Position numbers and translations under genes: made by a program. The notes under the pieces are model-generated. The model made no database searches and was not told the DNA's origin. It saw only the letters and a list, made by a program, of their open reading frames with translations. From Pyrrhoderma lamaoense (taxonomy: Eukaryota; Basidiomycota; Agaricomycetes; Hymenochaetales; Hymenochaetaceae), in contig NBAZ01000030.1 of the NCBI GenBank assembly GCA_002794735.1, positions 62,001-126,000 on the forward strand: a stretch of 64,000 bases of DNA. The letters run 5' to 3'. How positions within the stretch are numbered: the stretch's first letter is position 1; each line of letters begins with the position of its first letter. Shown here piece by piece: positions 36,382 through 48,664 of this stretch.

Positions 36382-39300
36382 CTACCTAATAATGTAATAA
36401 TGAGATATTAAGAGAGAAACAGATGCAACTATGACAGCAAACGAAAGGTATAACGGGTATCTGAGAATCGCAGTAGAATATACCGTACTCTCGGGGACTG
36501 GTGGAGGTGGTGGGAGGGGTAGAACCGGTGGTGATTGTAAAAGGGGCTGCTCGAAAGTAATATCCTCACCATCGGAAAATGAGAAACATTCAGTCCATCG
36601 ATCACCTTCGTATCCTGAGAAGTGTAATTTTGTTGAGAAGCAGGTGTTTAGAGTGCGTACACATGGTCCGAATAGTAGAGAACGACAAAACTCTTCAGGA
36701 ATCCAGATAAGTATATCATAGTAACTCGTACCCAGCCATCCAATTCTGTTTATATACCATGTGCTTTGTTTCGGGTGCTCAGTGATAGACCATATCCGGA
36801 TAACTCCATCCTTGGATGCTGTAGCAAACTCGACTGCTTCGCTATTGGACATCGGGGAGTAGGTTATCAAGGGGATAGAGGGTAGGCAAACGCTACATAT
36901 TGTTTCACCGGATGCTGCGTTTCGCAGATAAAAAGTACCATAATATACCGAAGTGATCTCCTTTCCGCTGGGTGAGAAACAAACAAAGTGTGCACCCTGA
37001 TTTATTAGACAGTAGACAGATTGGCCAATTTCAGCGTTCCATGCTATAATCTCCCACTCAGATGCAGAGACGATACGTGAGCCATCGCGGGAGAAATCCA
37101 CGGATTTAGGCGGGTCTGAATGTCCTTGTAGGGTGACAAGTTGTTTGCCATTCGATGCGTCCCAAACGAGAAGGGAATTATTCAACAGGTTGATTGCAAT
37201 CTTCTTTCCATCCGGGGAGTAAACGAGTCGCTGGGAAGGTGGAGACCAGCACTTGTCGCGTACAAACAGGGAAGGATATATCGATAAATCACTAGTTGAC
37301 CAGAGAAGCGGACCCCTTTCCATCATTGAACTTCGGACCTTCCACACTTTTACCTCAGTATTTAATACTGCTGCTATGCTCTCTCCATCAGGGGAAATGG
37401 TGACAAAGAAAACCTCTCCTGAAAGACCTTCAAAGTGCTCCTGAATAATCTTACCACAGGCTGCGTCCCATACAATAATTTTGTGTTCCACGTCTCTAGA
37501 CACCAGTCTTTCTCCATTCGCAGAGAACTTGACGAAGCTCAGACGTATCCACTTTTCTTGGACTGGATTGACGAGAGGAACTCCAGTAACTGCATCCCAC
37601 ACATGTAATCCTCTTGACGTTGCCGACATAATGCGTTTCCCGTCAGATGAGTATGAAATATCGTACAATATGTTTTTATCATTAATTCTCGCAGTAGGTG
37701 ATCTCTCATCAATGCGTTCGACACGTACAAGGGCACCAGGTTTTACTTGCTTCATGTAATGCTGAGCGACGACACTATTCTGTTGCATCAAGGGAAGAAA
37801 GGACATATAGATGTGAGGGGTGCTTTCCAGTACCGGTTGGAGAAACGTTTTGAACTGATTATCAGCATCTTGTATAAAAATTCTCAATTGTGGGTGATTA
37901 TCCTGTAATTTATATCTTTAAGCTGACCCATAACATGCTACCACGTCAAACAACGTACCGCAAGCCAGTCGATGGCATCATTTAATGATACTTGTGCTTT
38001 CTCCCATGCTGAATATACCGACATAAAATGAGAATGCAACGCCTCTCCATAAGTAAGGCTCAGAATCTCGAACCAGAATAGTAGTCGATTAAGAGCAAAT
38101 GTTTCTAGCTTGCGGGACAACTCGTCCGTGAAAACAGCTTCTTGTAGGTGCAAGGCCCAATTCCTGCACACATATCTCAAGTACCACGGAATATTTTCTG
38201 CTGTTCTCTTCCTGAGCTCGGGTATATCTATGTTCCTCTTTAACGACGTCTCCAGGCTACATATATTGAATCGAAGACGCTTCTTCATCACATCAAAACA
38301 AAGGTGCGCGATGATGTCTTTCTGTCTTTCTTCGTCAATAAACCATGCCTTCTCGCGCACGTTCTCCGACGTCAAGTAATCATATAGCGAGGCGTGGAAC
38401 TGAATGGGTTGATCGGATCGGTTGGGGTCAAACTCAATTAGTGAGCGCAGTGAGTTGAGTATGCTCCATGCCCTTCCGTGTTCAGAACTCAGCAGATTAC
38501 TGATCATCTTCTCAGATAGTGGCTCCTTTCCGAACATGATTAACGAAAGTACGTTAGCAAAGTCAGTTCTCATCTCTTCATCCCAGTATAGAGCATTTTC
38601 AAATACGCTCTCATATAGGCTATCAAGTGAGCCAGACAATGCTTTTGTAGTAGCGATCCGCTTCAGCTCTTTACCCATGCTTCCTCTCTTCTCTTTTATC
38701 AGCTTGACAACTGTTACCGCCCAAATAAAGAGCCCATTTGCAGCACTGCTAAGAGTACGTGCGTATTCCTCCCATTCAGGTCCTAATGATCTTTCAATTT
38801 CTCCCTCGCGCCCGAGTTCATCCCTTAAGAAGAGATAAACGTCATTTTTAATATACGGATCGCCTTGAACCCAGATTGTTTGTATACCCTCTAATTCCCC
38901 GAGGAAATGACATCACTTTCTGGTCTACTGGTGACAAGAAAACGGTATCTGGGCGGTAATGTACGCAGTTTCTCTTTGATCAAACGGATGTACTGCGCCC
39001 GAGACTCTCGATTCCCGCACTCGTCGAGAGCATCGATAACAACTAGAACATAGCTTTTCTCTCCTTTCTCACTATTTGCAACAGTGTGAAGTGGACCGTA
39101 AAGCAACTGCTCAAAAGACCTCTCGGGTGATGCAATCTGCATCCCGGGCTTGTCAATCTCGGTTTTTACGGCTTTAGCAACCTTTGAATCTTGACTAGCT
39201 AAGTCGAATGCGATAGTTCGAAAGATGGACTCTGGATTACTTTTTCCCCTCACAAAGTACTGCTCAGAACCAAGTTGATCTCGATACGTGCGGGCAATTG

Positions 39301-39761
39301 TCGACGCAACCGTACTCTTCCCTATCCCTGCACCTCCAAGTAAAAGAAGAACATTCGGCGCTTCCTCGCTTTCGAACCAATCTCTGATTCTCCAGATTAG
39401 TCCAACTCGTGTGTTCTTAAGACACTCTCTTCGACCAGGATGAGTCATATGTCTTGGGTCCAGCTTCTTCCTCAATTCTATCGAAATCTTTGGCTACGAT
39501 AGGTTTACAAGTGTAACTCTATACTCTCACCTTCTAGCAGTTCCTTCTTGCACTCTCCGTCTCCTTGAAGTATTGAGAAAAAGAGAAAATCAGTATTTTC
39601 AAATCAATTGCAGATGATCTTGTATATTTACCACGACTGGTATCTAAAGCGTTGATGTTCACATTCGTTCCAATGTTATTAATATTTGTCTGATTTCCAG
39701 TTACATCATGATACGTCCCAATTTCTGCTTGAGAATTTCCCCCTATTTGTTTAAACGTCAT
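36382..39761 (-). CDS. NW9: NACHT-WD40 protein with C-terminal membrane segment; one frame break
   Basis: Minus-strand exons are 39761-39632 (leader type II, containing GTYHDVTGNQTNINNIG), microexon 39563-39531 (33 nt), 39477-37959 and 37902-36382. The last intron (56 nt, GTACGT...TACAG) is phase 0. The only lesion found is one G lost in a G-run near 38905 (VISSGELEG). Counting it, the length is about 1,067 aa. NACHT has LLGGAGIGKST (Thr to Ile in the P-loop) and VVIDALDECG. The WD40 exon is open: STPHIYMSFLPLM, seven blades, DGVIRIWSI, GYEGDRW cap, PPPPPVPEST spacer and tail LSFAVIVASVSLLI. NACHT resembles NW7/NW8, while the leader resembles NW11/NW13. Confidence 0.85.
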
Positions 39762-41369
39762 GGTGCGAAATATGGGTGTTGAATCAAGGGGAACGTGTTC
39801 AAGTATAATACTACTGAACGGGATAGTTTAAAATAAAAATGTATATTGCACTGTAATATCTCAGACGTTTCAGTGAATAAGCTAAAAGCTCCACAAAAAG
39901 ATGTATGATAGCAAGCAGAGTATGGGTGCGTGTCAAGCTTTCAATAAACTCTGGCATAACTTCTTATCTGATGAATCCGATCACTTGATACATCTTGTAA
40001 GACTATCCTTACCAGGATACTGAGTGATTATTAATATTGATTTCCCACCGTTCCTAACGCATTTCCCCCTTCTCGTTGCACGATACTATGCTGCTACGTT
40101 GGTAAATTTTCTTTCCCGTAGCTTCGTAGGTATAGAATGCACTGGTTATCAGTACATTGATATCACTAGACCTGCTTCTCTCTTGTTCATCGGCTCGCAT
40201 TCATTCATCGGTTTCTACCTATCCCTTGTACTATGCCTCTCACACCATCGCCTCTTACAAGATATTCCATAAGAAATAGCATCTCACACATGCACCGGGA
40301 GCTCTCAAATAACGATGCTGATTGCTGTTACTCAAAATGGAGATTGTCGAAGTTTTTTTGAGAGTCCTCGCTAATTTCATTTAGCTCTTAGTTAGCAAGA
40401 ACCAGTAAACATCTTTGCCAATACGTACCTTAAGCTCCGATTACTGTATATCTAGTAGTCCTATGCTGTCACGAGGCTAATTTTGGTTGGAAAACGATAA
40501 TCGAATAAGAAGAGAAAAGTATGCCCTGGCCTCCCCACAGCTTACCCATCATTCATCCTATTCGCCTCTACTTTACAGGTCGCCTAGCGTCCAGTGCTAT
40601 AGAGGCTATTGATAGTATGAGTGTATAGCAGTAATTCGCACTCAATGGAAGTGAAGGGTTATCTGAATAATGAGCAGGAAAACTCAGGTCTGGATAGGTA
40701 CTTGAGGTGTTACGGATGTGAGAAATCGTACCTAAGGAGCTATTACAGATTTCATAGACTTACGGAATATCCATTGTCCCGATAAGAAGTGACTTTGGGT
40801 TGCTCGAGATATTCTTTATATTGATGACCTGCTGACTGATGATCGTTAGTTGAGCCTCAATTAGAGAATGTGTGTATAGAACACTCTCCCTCATCAAGCT
40901 GAGATGAAAAATTTTCCATTTGGAAGCATATTGAAGTCGACTGGTTATTACTAGTACTGATGAAAGATAATGGTGAAGATGAACTAGGTCTACAACATAT
41001 GGTGATTTGAGCAAGACATACTATTCGACTTACAGTCTAGTCATAGTCTTCATTATTGGTCAATCATAAAACCATGTATGTGATTACAGTAGTAAGTTTC
41101 ACTTGAACTCAGTCAAGCGCTTAACCGCGTCTATCACTTCCTATTTTTAGTTGACTGCCCAAACTTGGGAGATCGGCATTCAAAAATCAAATGAGATCAC
41201 AAGAATCATGATCATCGTAGGGGATATATTTATTAATATTGTTACTGTAACTGTAGTTGTATATTCGAGAATCCTAGTTATAGTATCACAAAACAATGTG
41301 TAGCAGAACACCCTCTTTTGAACTGATACTGAAGGTTTGGTAGGTATGTAATTGAAGTAGATATGAAAT
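39762..41369. other. Intergenic upstream of NW9
   Basis: Non-coding. Parts near 40200-40420 and 40900-41000 ('gctgagatgaaaaa...gatgaactaggtctacaac') resemble 47280-47420 and 48030-48130 upstream of NW11, so these are duplicated upstream blocks. A plus-strand open frame at 40024-40272 has no supporting homology. Confidence 0.55.
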
Positions 41370-41953
41370 ATGAAGGGGGAAATACTTATCGGGAAAAAAA
41401 GGTGTTAACGTGCAATTTTGAATCGCCCGATAGCAGATACCATACGCAGAGTCATTCTTTAACAGGCTCGTGAGGGTTGTGGTGGCGCTTGTGGAGGAAG
41501 CTGCTTGAAAGTAGTATCCTTTTCACCGGAGAAAGTAAAACATTTTGTCCATCGATCTCCTTCATACCTTAAGAATGGCAATTTTATTGAGAAGTGTGTA
41601 TTTAAGGTGTGTATACCATATATGGTCCGATAGCCAGAAGACGACGAAGATGTCTAGGAGCCCAAATGAGTTAACTACCGTCACCTTTGTCTAGCCAGCC
41701 ATTATTGTCAATTTTCCATGTACCTTGTCCCGAGTGCTCCATATTCGGATGACCCCGAAAAAGTATGCTGTAGCAGATTCGACTGCTTCAACGATAGACA
41801 CGGGGGAATAGGCTATTGAGAAAATAGAGGACAGACAAACGCCAAATAAAGATCACGGAAAGACGAATTCCACAGATGAACGCATTTAGAAAAACATGAG
41901 CACCATTCTAACATGATCCATTTCCCGTTAGGTGAGAAACAAACCAAGTCTCC
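41370..41953 (-). pseudogene. NW10: WD40 C-terminal fragment cut by LTR4
   Basis: On the minus strand it starts at GDLVCFSPNGKWI (blade 6) exactly at the LTR4 border and continues through a broken blade 7 (GVIRIWST), the cap (GYEG.RWTKCF) and a degenerate proline-rich spacer and tail (about 41375-41510). Several stops and indels are present. The NACHT domain and first five blades are absent: on the other side of LTR4 lies the 3' flank of NW11, not the rest of this gene. Confidence 0.78.
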
Positions 41954-42677
41954 TGTAGGATCAGCTAATTGTTCGGCCAGTCGTAGTGCATTCATAATGC
42001 ACTTTCTTACTCGCCCGGAAAGTCCGTTGCTACTACTCGGCCATGCGCCTGGTTCATTTCTCTTATTATTTAGCCTCACTTTTTACTCTTACTCGAGGGT
42101 AGGGTTCGTTTATATGGCCCCCTCGTTTCTGATAGCTTAAACCCTTCGTCCAGTGGCATATAGCCACCTGGACGCCATGCTTTCCTTATTATCATCTAAC
42201 CTTTACCTCGCGTCTTGATATATAAACCTCCAGACTTGTGGCCGTAATGAATCAGTCAATTCCCAGTGACTCTTCTGGGTCGCAAATTATCCACCCCCCC
42301 CCCGAAGTAGCTCTCTGATAGTCGCCTGTACTCCTTATCTACTATGCTGCTTTACTTGGCTGCCTGGACACGCTTGTGATGCTCTGACCGTACTGCAAGT
42401 CGTCCGGGCGGACTGAAATACATAAACTTTTACCTCAAACTACAGCCTCGGTCGGGCTCTGTTCTATACGTTTCTACTACTTTTACTGGTCTGTGAAGTC
42501 TCAGCTCGTCCCAAGGTCTCTATCAGTCCCTACACTCCGGCCGAAGTCGAGTTCTCGCTTTTTAACCCCTAAATCTTAACCTGAGTATCGTGTCTGGTGT
42601 AGGCAGGCTCTAAACCCCATGTCCTCGCCACTAAATTTAACTCAAAGGTCCCATCTTGACCAAAAGTATAGTTTTCA
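41954..42677 (+). mobile_element. LTR4: solo LTR-like element
   Basis: 724 bp from TGTAGGATCAGCTAATTG to AAAAGTATAGTTTTCA, same family as LTR2. It has a TATATAAAC box near 42218 and a 10-C run at 42294-42303. Left flank is WD40 coding sequence and right flank is gene 3' flank, so the two sides do not belong together and no target duplication is seen. This fits an ectopic exchange through the element. Confidence 0.72.
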
Positions 42678-43238
42678 CCATAGATGGAGGAAGATGGCAA
42701 ATCACAATGAAAACGGTCAGGAAATGCAGCTTATGTTGTTATGAAGATACAAGTAGTTTGGTTGCAAGATGATAATTGATTCATTATAAAAGGATCATTA
42801 TAAAAAAACACCGCGCGTAAGTTCAGGTATGAGTAAATATGTTTTTGAATCAAGTTTGCATCTCACATTTCCTATTTTTAGTTGCTTGTTCCGGATCTTG
42901 CAATCGAAAGATCTGATGCATCAATCTGATCCTTCCCACGTTGCTTACTGTAATTAAGGGACCGGATCATATCACTTCATTCTGATGTATAGCAGTATAC
43001 CTCTGTTTTGCTGACAATTATTGCCTGATAGGTAGTTAACTGTCACAGCAACGGCTAGATGTATGTATAGGAGACCACAAGTCGGTTATATAAGGAGATG
43101 GCGATAAAATATCCATAGTACATATTCTTAAAGTAGATGCGGGACACCTTCGAGAAAAGTATGATATCTGCATCTATTCACATTACTAATGGTAAGTAAG
43201 CTCTATACAAGTGAAGGGTAATGCATGCTACCTATTAA
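42678..43238. other. 3' flank of NW11
   Basis: Non-coding. It carries the duplicated block 'TGATGCATCAATCTGATCCT' (42914-42933) also found near 20266 (reversed), 36101, 48334, 55591 and 60072. Confidence 0.6.
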
Positions 43239-46200
43239 CTAGTAGTAACAGTATTGAAATACTAAGAGAGAAACAGATGCAACGATGACAGCGAACGAAA
43301 GGTATAATGGATATCTGAGAATCACAGTAGTATATACCGTACTCTCGGGACTGGTGGGGGTGGAGGTAGTATGAGGGTTAGAACTGGTGGTGATTGTGAA
43401 AAGGGCTTCTCGAAAGTACTATCCTCACCATCGGAAAATGAGAAACATTCTGTCCATCGATCACCTTCGTATCCCGAGAAGTGTAATTTTGTTGAGAAGC
43501 AGGTGTTTAGAGTGCGTATGCATGGACCAAGTAGTAGAGAACGACGAAGATCTTTGGGAATCCAGATGAGTGATTTACCGTCACCTTTATCCAGCCATCC
43601 ATCATTGCTCATTTGCCATGTGCTTTTCTCCGGGTACTCGTCTATGGACCATATTCAGATGACACCATCCAAGGATGCTGTAGCAAATTCGATTGTTTCG
43701 CTGTTGGACACGGGGGAGAAGACTAACGAGGAGTAGACAGAAGAGAAGATAGGCAGAGAAACTAAACTAATGAGATCACAGGATGAAGTGCTCCACAGAT
43801 AAACAGTATTAACCAATACCGAAGTGATCCACTTCCCGTTGGGTGAGAAAGAAACTAGGTGTGCACCCTGATTTATTGGACCATAGACAGATCTGCCATT
43901 TTCGGCATCCCATACTATTATTTCTTCATCTGATGTAGAGATGATACGAGAGCCATCGTATGAGAACTGCATGGATTCGGCCGGAGCTGAATGTCCTTGT
44001 AGGGTGACAAGTCGCTTGCCACTCGATGCATCCCAAGTGAGGATAGAATCATTTCTCAATATGGCAGCGATATTCTTCCCGTCCGTTGAGTAAATCAATT
44101 TCCGGACAATTCCGTCTTCCGATCCCATTCCCAATTCCGTTGATAAGCATAAATCTTTGATCTTCCACAATCTGATTCTAGTTCTCAGAGCTACAGCTAT
44201 GTATTCTCCATAAGGGGAGATGACAAAAGCGAAGACGTTCCCCGAAAGCCCTTCAAACTGCTTCTGTATAATCATACCACTGGCCGCGTCCCACACTATA
44301 ATTCTGTCCTTCATGTCTTTTGACACCAATCTTTCTCCATTTGCAGAGAACTTGACTGCCCTTACATTTTTACAATCTTTCTGTTGAACTGGAACGGCGA
44401 GGGGAACTCCACTCACTACATCCCACACATATAAGCCTTTTGATGACGCTGACGTAATTCGAGTCCCATCTGAAGAGTACGAGATGGACCAGCTTTCATC
44501 GCTGTCCTCACCGGCATCGCTGATAATGATGCCCCACTGTCTTCGCTATCCTCACTGACCTCGCTATCCTCACTGACCTCACTATCCTCACCGTCCTCAC
44601 TGTCCTCACTGTCCTCACTGTTGCTATTGTCCTCACTGACGTCGATGTCATCGCTGACGTTGCTGTCGTTAGAAACGCAAGCTGTGGGAGGTCTCTCATC
44701 AACGCATTCGACATGTACAAGGGTGCCATTCTTCACTTGCTTCATGTAGTACTGAGCGACAATAGAGTTTCGTTTCATCAAGGGAAGAAAGGACATATAG
44801 ATGTGGGGGGTGCACTCCAGTATGGGTTCGTGAAATACTGAAATCTGCGTTTCGGCATCTTGTAGGAATTCTGTCAACTGTGGATGTTTATCCTGTATTA
44901 CATATTTTTTAGTTGATTCTGAATGAAAATTTCGTAATAATCAACCCACTTCAAGCCAACCGATTATGCTGTTTAATGGCAATAGTGATTCTTCTTGCCG
45001 CGTCCACGGTTCGAGTTGCCCCAATAAATAACCAAAAAGACGTGTCCATTTTCCTTTGGGCTGCCGTATATCGGTAAAGCTAAGAACTTCCAGACAAAAG
45101 AGCAGTCGATTAAGAGCAAAGGTCTCCAACTCGAGTGACAGCGCACCCGTAAACACAGCGTCTCTTAGATGTAGAGGCCATTTCTTGCAAGCATATCGTA
45201 AATGGGTGGGAATATTTGCCGCTATTCTCTTTTCAAGATCAGGTATGTCTTTGTTCCTCCTGAAAGATGTCTCCAAGCCACATATGTTGAACCGAAGACG
45301 CTTCTTCATCACATCAAAACAAAGGTGTGCAATGAAGTCTTTCTGTTTTTCTTCGTCAATAAACCATGGCTTTACTCGCGTGCTCTCCGATGTCAAGTAA
45401 TCATACAGCGAGGCGTGGAATAGAACGAGTCGAGTAGACTGGATGGGATTAATCTTAATCAGTGAGCGCAAGGGAGTGAACATGCTTCGTGAATCAACAT
45501 CCAACATCTGATCAACGACTTCCCACGATAATCCTTCTTTGCCAAATAAGATCAGTGAGAATACCTTCGGAAAGTTATTTCTCATAGTGTCGCTCCAACA
45601 TAGCGAGTTTCTAAGTATGCTTTCATACAGGTTGTCGAGGGATCCTGACAATGACTGATTTGTTGCCAATCGCACCAGCTCACGTCCCATTCCCCCTTGC
45701 TTCTCCTTGATGAGTTCAATAGCCGTTGCTGCCCAGATAAATAATCCACTTGCAGCCTTGCTAAGAGTTCGTGCGTGTTTAACCCACTCAGCTCTATAAG
45801 ATAACTCCGGTAAACGCCCTAATTCATCTGTGATATAGTGTAATATGTCAAGATTGACACCCGGGTCTTCTTCGATCCAGATTCTGTATACACCCTGCTC
45901 TTCAATGTCGCTCTCCGGTCTACTGGTCACAAGAAAGCGGTAACGGGTTGGCAGCTTAGGTAGCTCTTCCTTGATCAGACGAACGTACTGCTCTCGTGAC
46001 TTTCTATCACCGCACTCGTCTAAAGCGTCAATGATAACGAGGACATTGTCTTTCTTCTCCTTTTCATCTTTGTCGACGGCATGAAGAGGGATGTATAGCA
46101 GCATATCAAACATTTGTTTGGGAGTTGCAATCTGGATCTCGATTTTGTCAAGACTAGCTTTGACGGCTTCAGCTATCTCCCAGTTTTGCTTTGATAGATC

Positions 46201-46757
46201 AAAAGCGATAGTTCGGAAAATGGAACTTGGATGACTCTGCTCCTTCACAAAGTATTGCTCCGAACCAAGCTGATTACGATATCTATCTGCCATCGTTGTA
46301 GCGACCGTAGTTTTACCGGTCCCGGCGCCTCCTAGTAAAAACAGAACGTTTGGAACGCTCATATCACTAAACCAATTATCTATCTTCTTTGTGAGCTCTC
46401 CCCGCGTTCCTCCCAGACATTCCTTCCTACCAGATCTAGTCGTATATGACGGTTCGAGCTTCATTCTCAGTTCTGGCGGAATCTTTGGTCATGATAAATC
46501 TCTCCATGAGTTAATTTATATTCTCACCTTCTAGCACCTCTTTCCTGCGTTCTTCTTCTCCTTGTAAGTATAGAAAAAAATAAATTTAGTTTTTCTGAAT
46601 TAGTTGCAGTTGATATTGTATCCTTACCGCGACTAGTATCTCGAGCGTTGATGTTCACGTTCGTTCCAGTAACATTGAAATTTGTCTGATTGCCAGTTAC
46701 ATCATGATACGTCCCAAACTCTGCTTTAGCATTTTCCCCTGTTTGCTCAATAGGCAT
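43239..46757 (-). pseudogene. NW11: NACHT-WD40 gene (subfamily II) with acidic repeat insert
   Basis: Minus-strand exons are 46757-46628 (leader type II, MPIEQTGENAKAEFGTYHD then VTGNQTN), microexon 46560-46528 (33 nt), 46472-44950 and 44892-43239. The last intron is 57 nt and phase 0. The NACHT exon is open, with LLGGAGTGKTT and VIIDALDECG. The WD40 exon has a Ser-Glu-Asp repeat tract (about 44525-44660) between the linker and blade 1, which no other copy has. One base is lost after the tract, CGA became TGA at 43655 (in GVIRIWS), and one C is lost near 43350, which shifts the tail segment (LSFAVIVASVSLLV) out of frame. Confidence 0.86.
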
Positions 46758-48664
46758 GATGCGAAGTACAGATGTTAGTGGAGGGGAAACTTGTTCAAGG
46801 ATATCACTACTGATCGGGTTTATTTATATAGTTAAAACGTGTAATTCACGGTATGATGTTCAGACATTTTAGGGAATAAACTCAAAAACACGTAAAGTCA
46901 TCCCAGAAAGATGATAACATGCTGAACATGCGTGTGTAGCGGACAATCAATGAGCTCCGGGACTTCTGCTTGTCTGATGAATCTTCTCTCTGATCTCACC
47001 TTGCGAAATACTCTATACTAGACTATTCAGCAGTTGCTTTCCATCCCTTTGTATACACTGATTTTTTCTTTCCATGTTCCACGCTACAATATTCTATTCC
47101 ACTGTGATGGCTTTTCTTCATGATCTTGTGCTACAATGATAGTTCATCTCTTCTCCACAGCCTCATGTGGTTGAAAATAACTAATATTTGAAATACGTGC
47201 ATCACATGGCCCGCGTATATGAACATTCTCGTTCATCATCTATCATTCATATACCAGGCCCTATCCACCCCTTGTATCAGGTTTCTTATACCACCGGATC
47301 TCACCAGGTCTTCCATAGGAAATGACACCTTACACGTGCACTGGGAGCTCGCGGTCGACGATTATGATTATTTTTACTCAAATTGGAGATTGTCGGCATT
47401 TACTTTCTAAGAGCCCTCACCAATTTCAGTTCTTGGTGGGCAAGAGTCTGTAGACATCCTTTCCAATACGTTTTCAAACTCCAAGTACTGTAGGTCTAGT
47501 AGTACCATTATTTATGAGGCTAATTTCGGTTACAAACTGACCATCAAACAAACAAGAGGAAAGTATCTCTTGATTTTCTCATAACTTACCCGTCATTCAC
47601 CCTTATTCACCTTTACGTTACAGGCTCACCTAGCATCAGCGTGTATATCGAGCATCTCTAGTGATATAGAGGCTGTTGATACTCTAAGAAGAGTCTATGA
47701 GTATTGTATCGTTAACAATCCATACTTATTGATAATAAGATACTATCTGTATTTTGAATAGAAAAACTCAAGTCCGGATAAGTACCTAAGAAGTCACGAA
47801 AGAGGAAGGTAGTATGTACGGAGTTATCAGAGATCTAACAGCCTCGGATTACTCATTGATCCGATAATCAGTGATCTCAAGATTCTCGAATAAAGTCTTT
47901 TAGTAGATATTCTTCTGACTAATGATCGATAGTTAAGCCACAAGTAGAGCAGCCGAGCCTTTAGATAAACTTAAAGTTCCTCACTATTGCACCTCACGTG
48001 CACGGGTGCATAGAGCACTCTTTCATCAAGCTGAGATAAGACCTTTCCTCTTTCAAACCATATCGAAGTTGACTGGTCATTACTGATGAAAGAAAATGAT
48101 GAAGATGAACTAGGAATGCAACAAATGTTCATATTAAAAAGATAATGAGTTGTTTTTGCAATATAAAAGTGACCTTAGCTATCAGAAAAACAACAAAAAG
48201 CCCTATATGCAGTTCCAGGAGTAGAGTAAGTATGCATTTGAATCGAGTCAAGCATTTAACCGCATCTATCATTTCCTAGTTGTGACTGGTTGTTCCGAGT
48301 TCGGCATGCTGGCACTGAAGATCAAATGGAAATTGATGTATTGATCTGATCCTTCCCACGCTAGAATCAGCGTGAAGTCACTTATTGTAAATTTGAGAAA
48401 CCAAATTATAACACTATCTTAAAACGTATAGTGAGCAAGCTGTGTTTGCTCACTGCAGATAGATAGGTAGCTGATTGCTACAGTGCTTGTTGAACGCTCC
48501 TACGGAAGACCATCAATCGGTTGTATCGGGAAGTAACACATGAATATATGTTTTTTGTAAAGTGATGATATGAGCCTCCCTTGGTTATTATATGATATGA
48601 AAGATATAGATCGTCTCTAGCAGAAGCAAAGAAGATTTACATAAGAAGGGGTAGCGTATGGGTA
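46758..48664. other. Intergenic upstream of NW11
   Basis: Non-coding. 46758-47470 is a direct repeat of 53939-54660 (upstream of NW13). The 3' flank block of the NW12 unit (TGATGTATTGATCTGATCC, 48334) is near the right end. Confidence 0.65.
46821..46830 (-). promoter_or_regulatory. TATA box of NW11
   Basis: TATATAAATA on the minus strand, about 64 bases before the ATG. NW13, which has the same leader type, has its TATA at about 61 bases. Confidence 0.55.

Noticed and set aside
40024..40272. 82-residue hydrophobic open frame upstream of NW9
   Set aside because: The related upstream blocks of NW11 and NW13 do not keep this frame open.
41813..42079. Open frames within the LTR-like elements (also 10890-11084, 4191-4523, 21067-21348)
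   Set aside because: They differ in length and frame between copies and run across the element borders.
43371..43736. Long open frames antisense to the WD40 exons (also near 24404-24754, 31701-32540, 38422-38838, 50739-51098)
   Set aside because: They recur antisense to the same cap and blade region in each copy and simply mirror codon use on the coding strand; they have no start context or domain.
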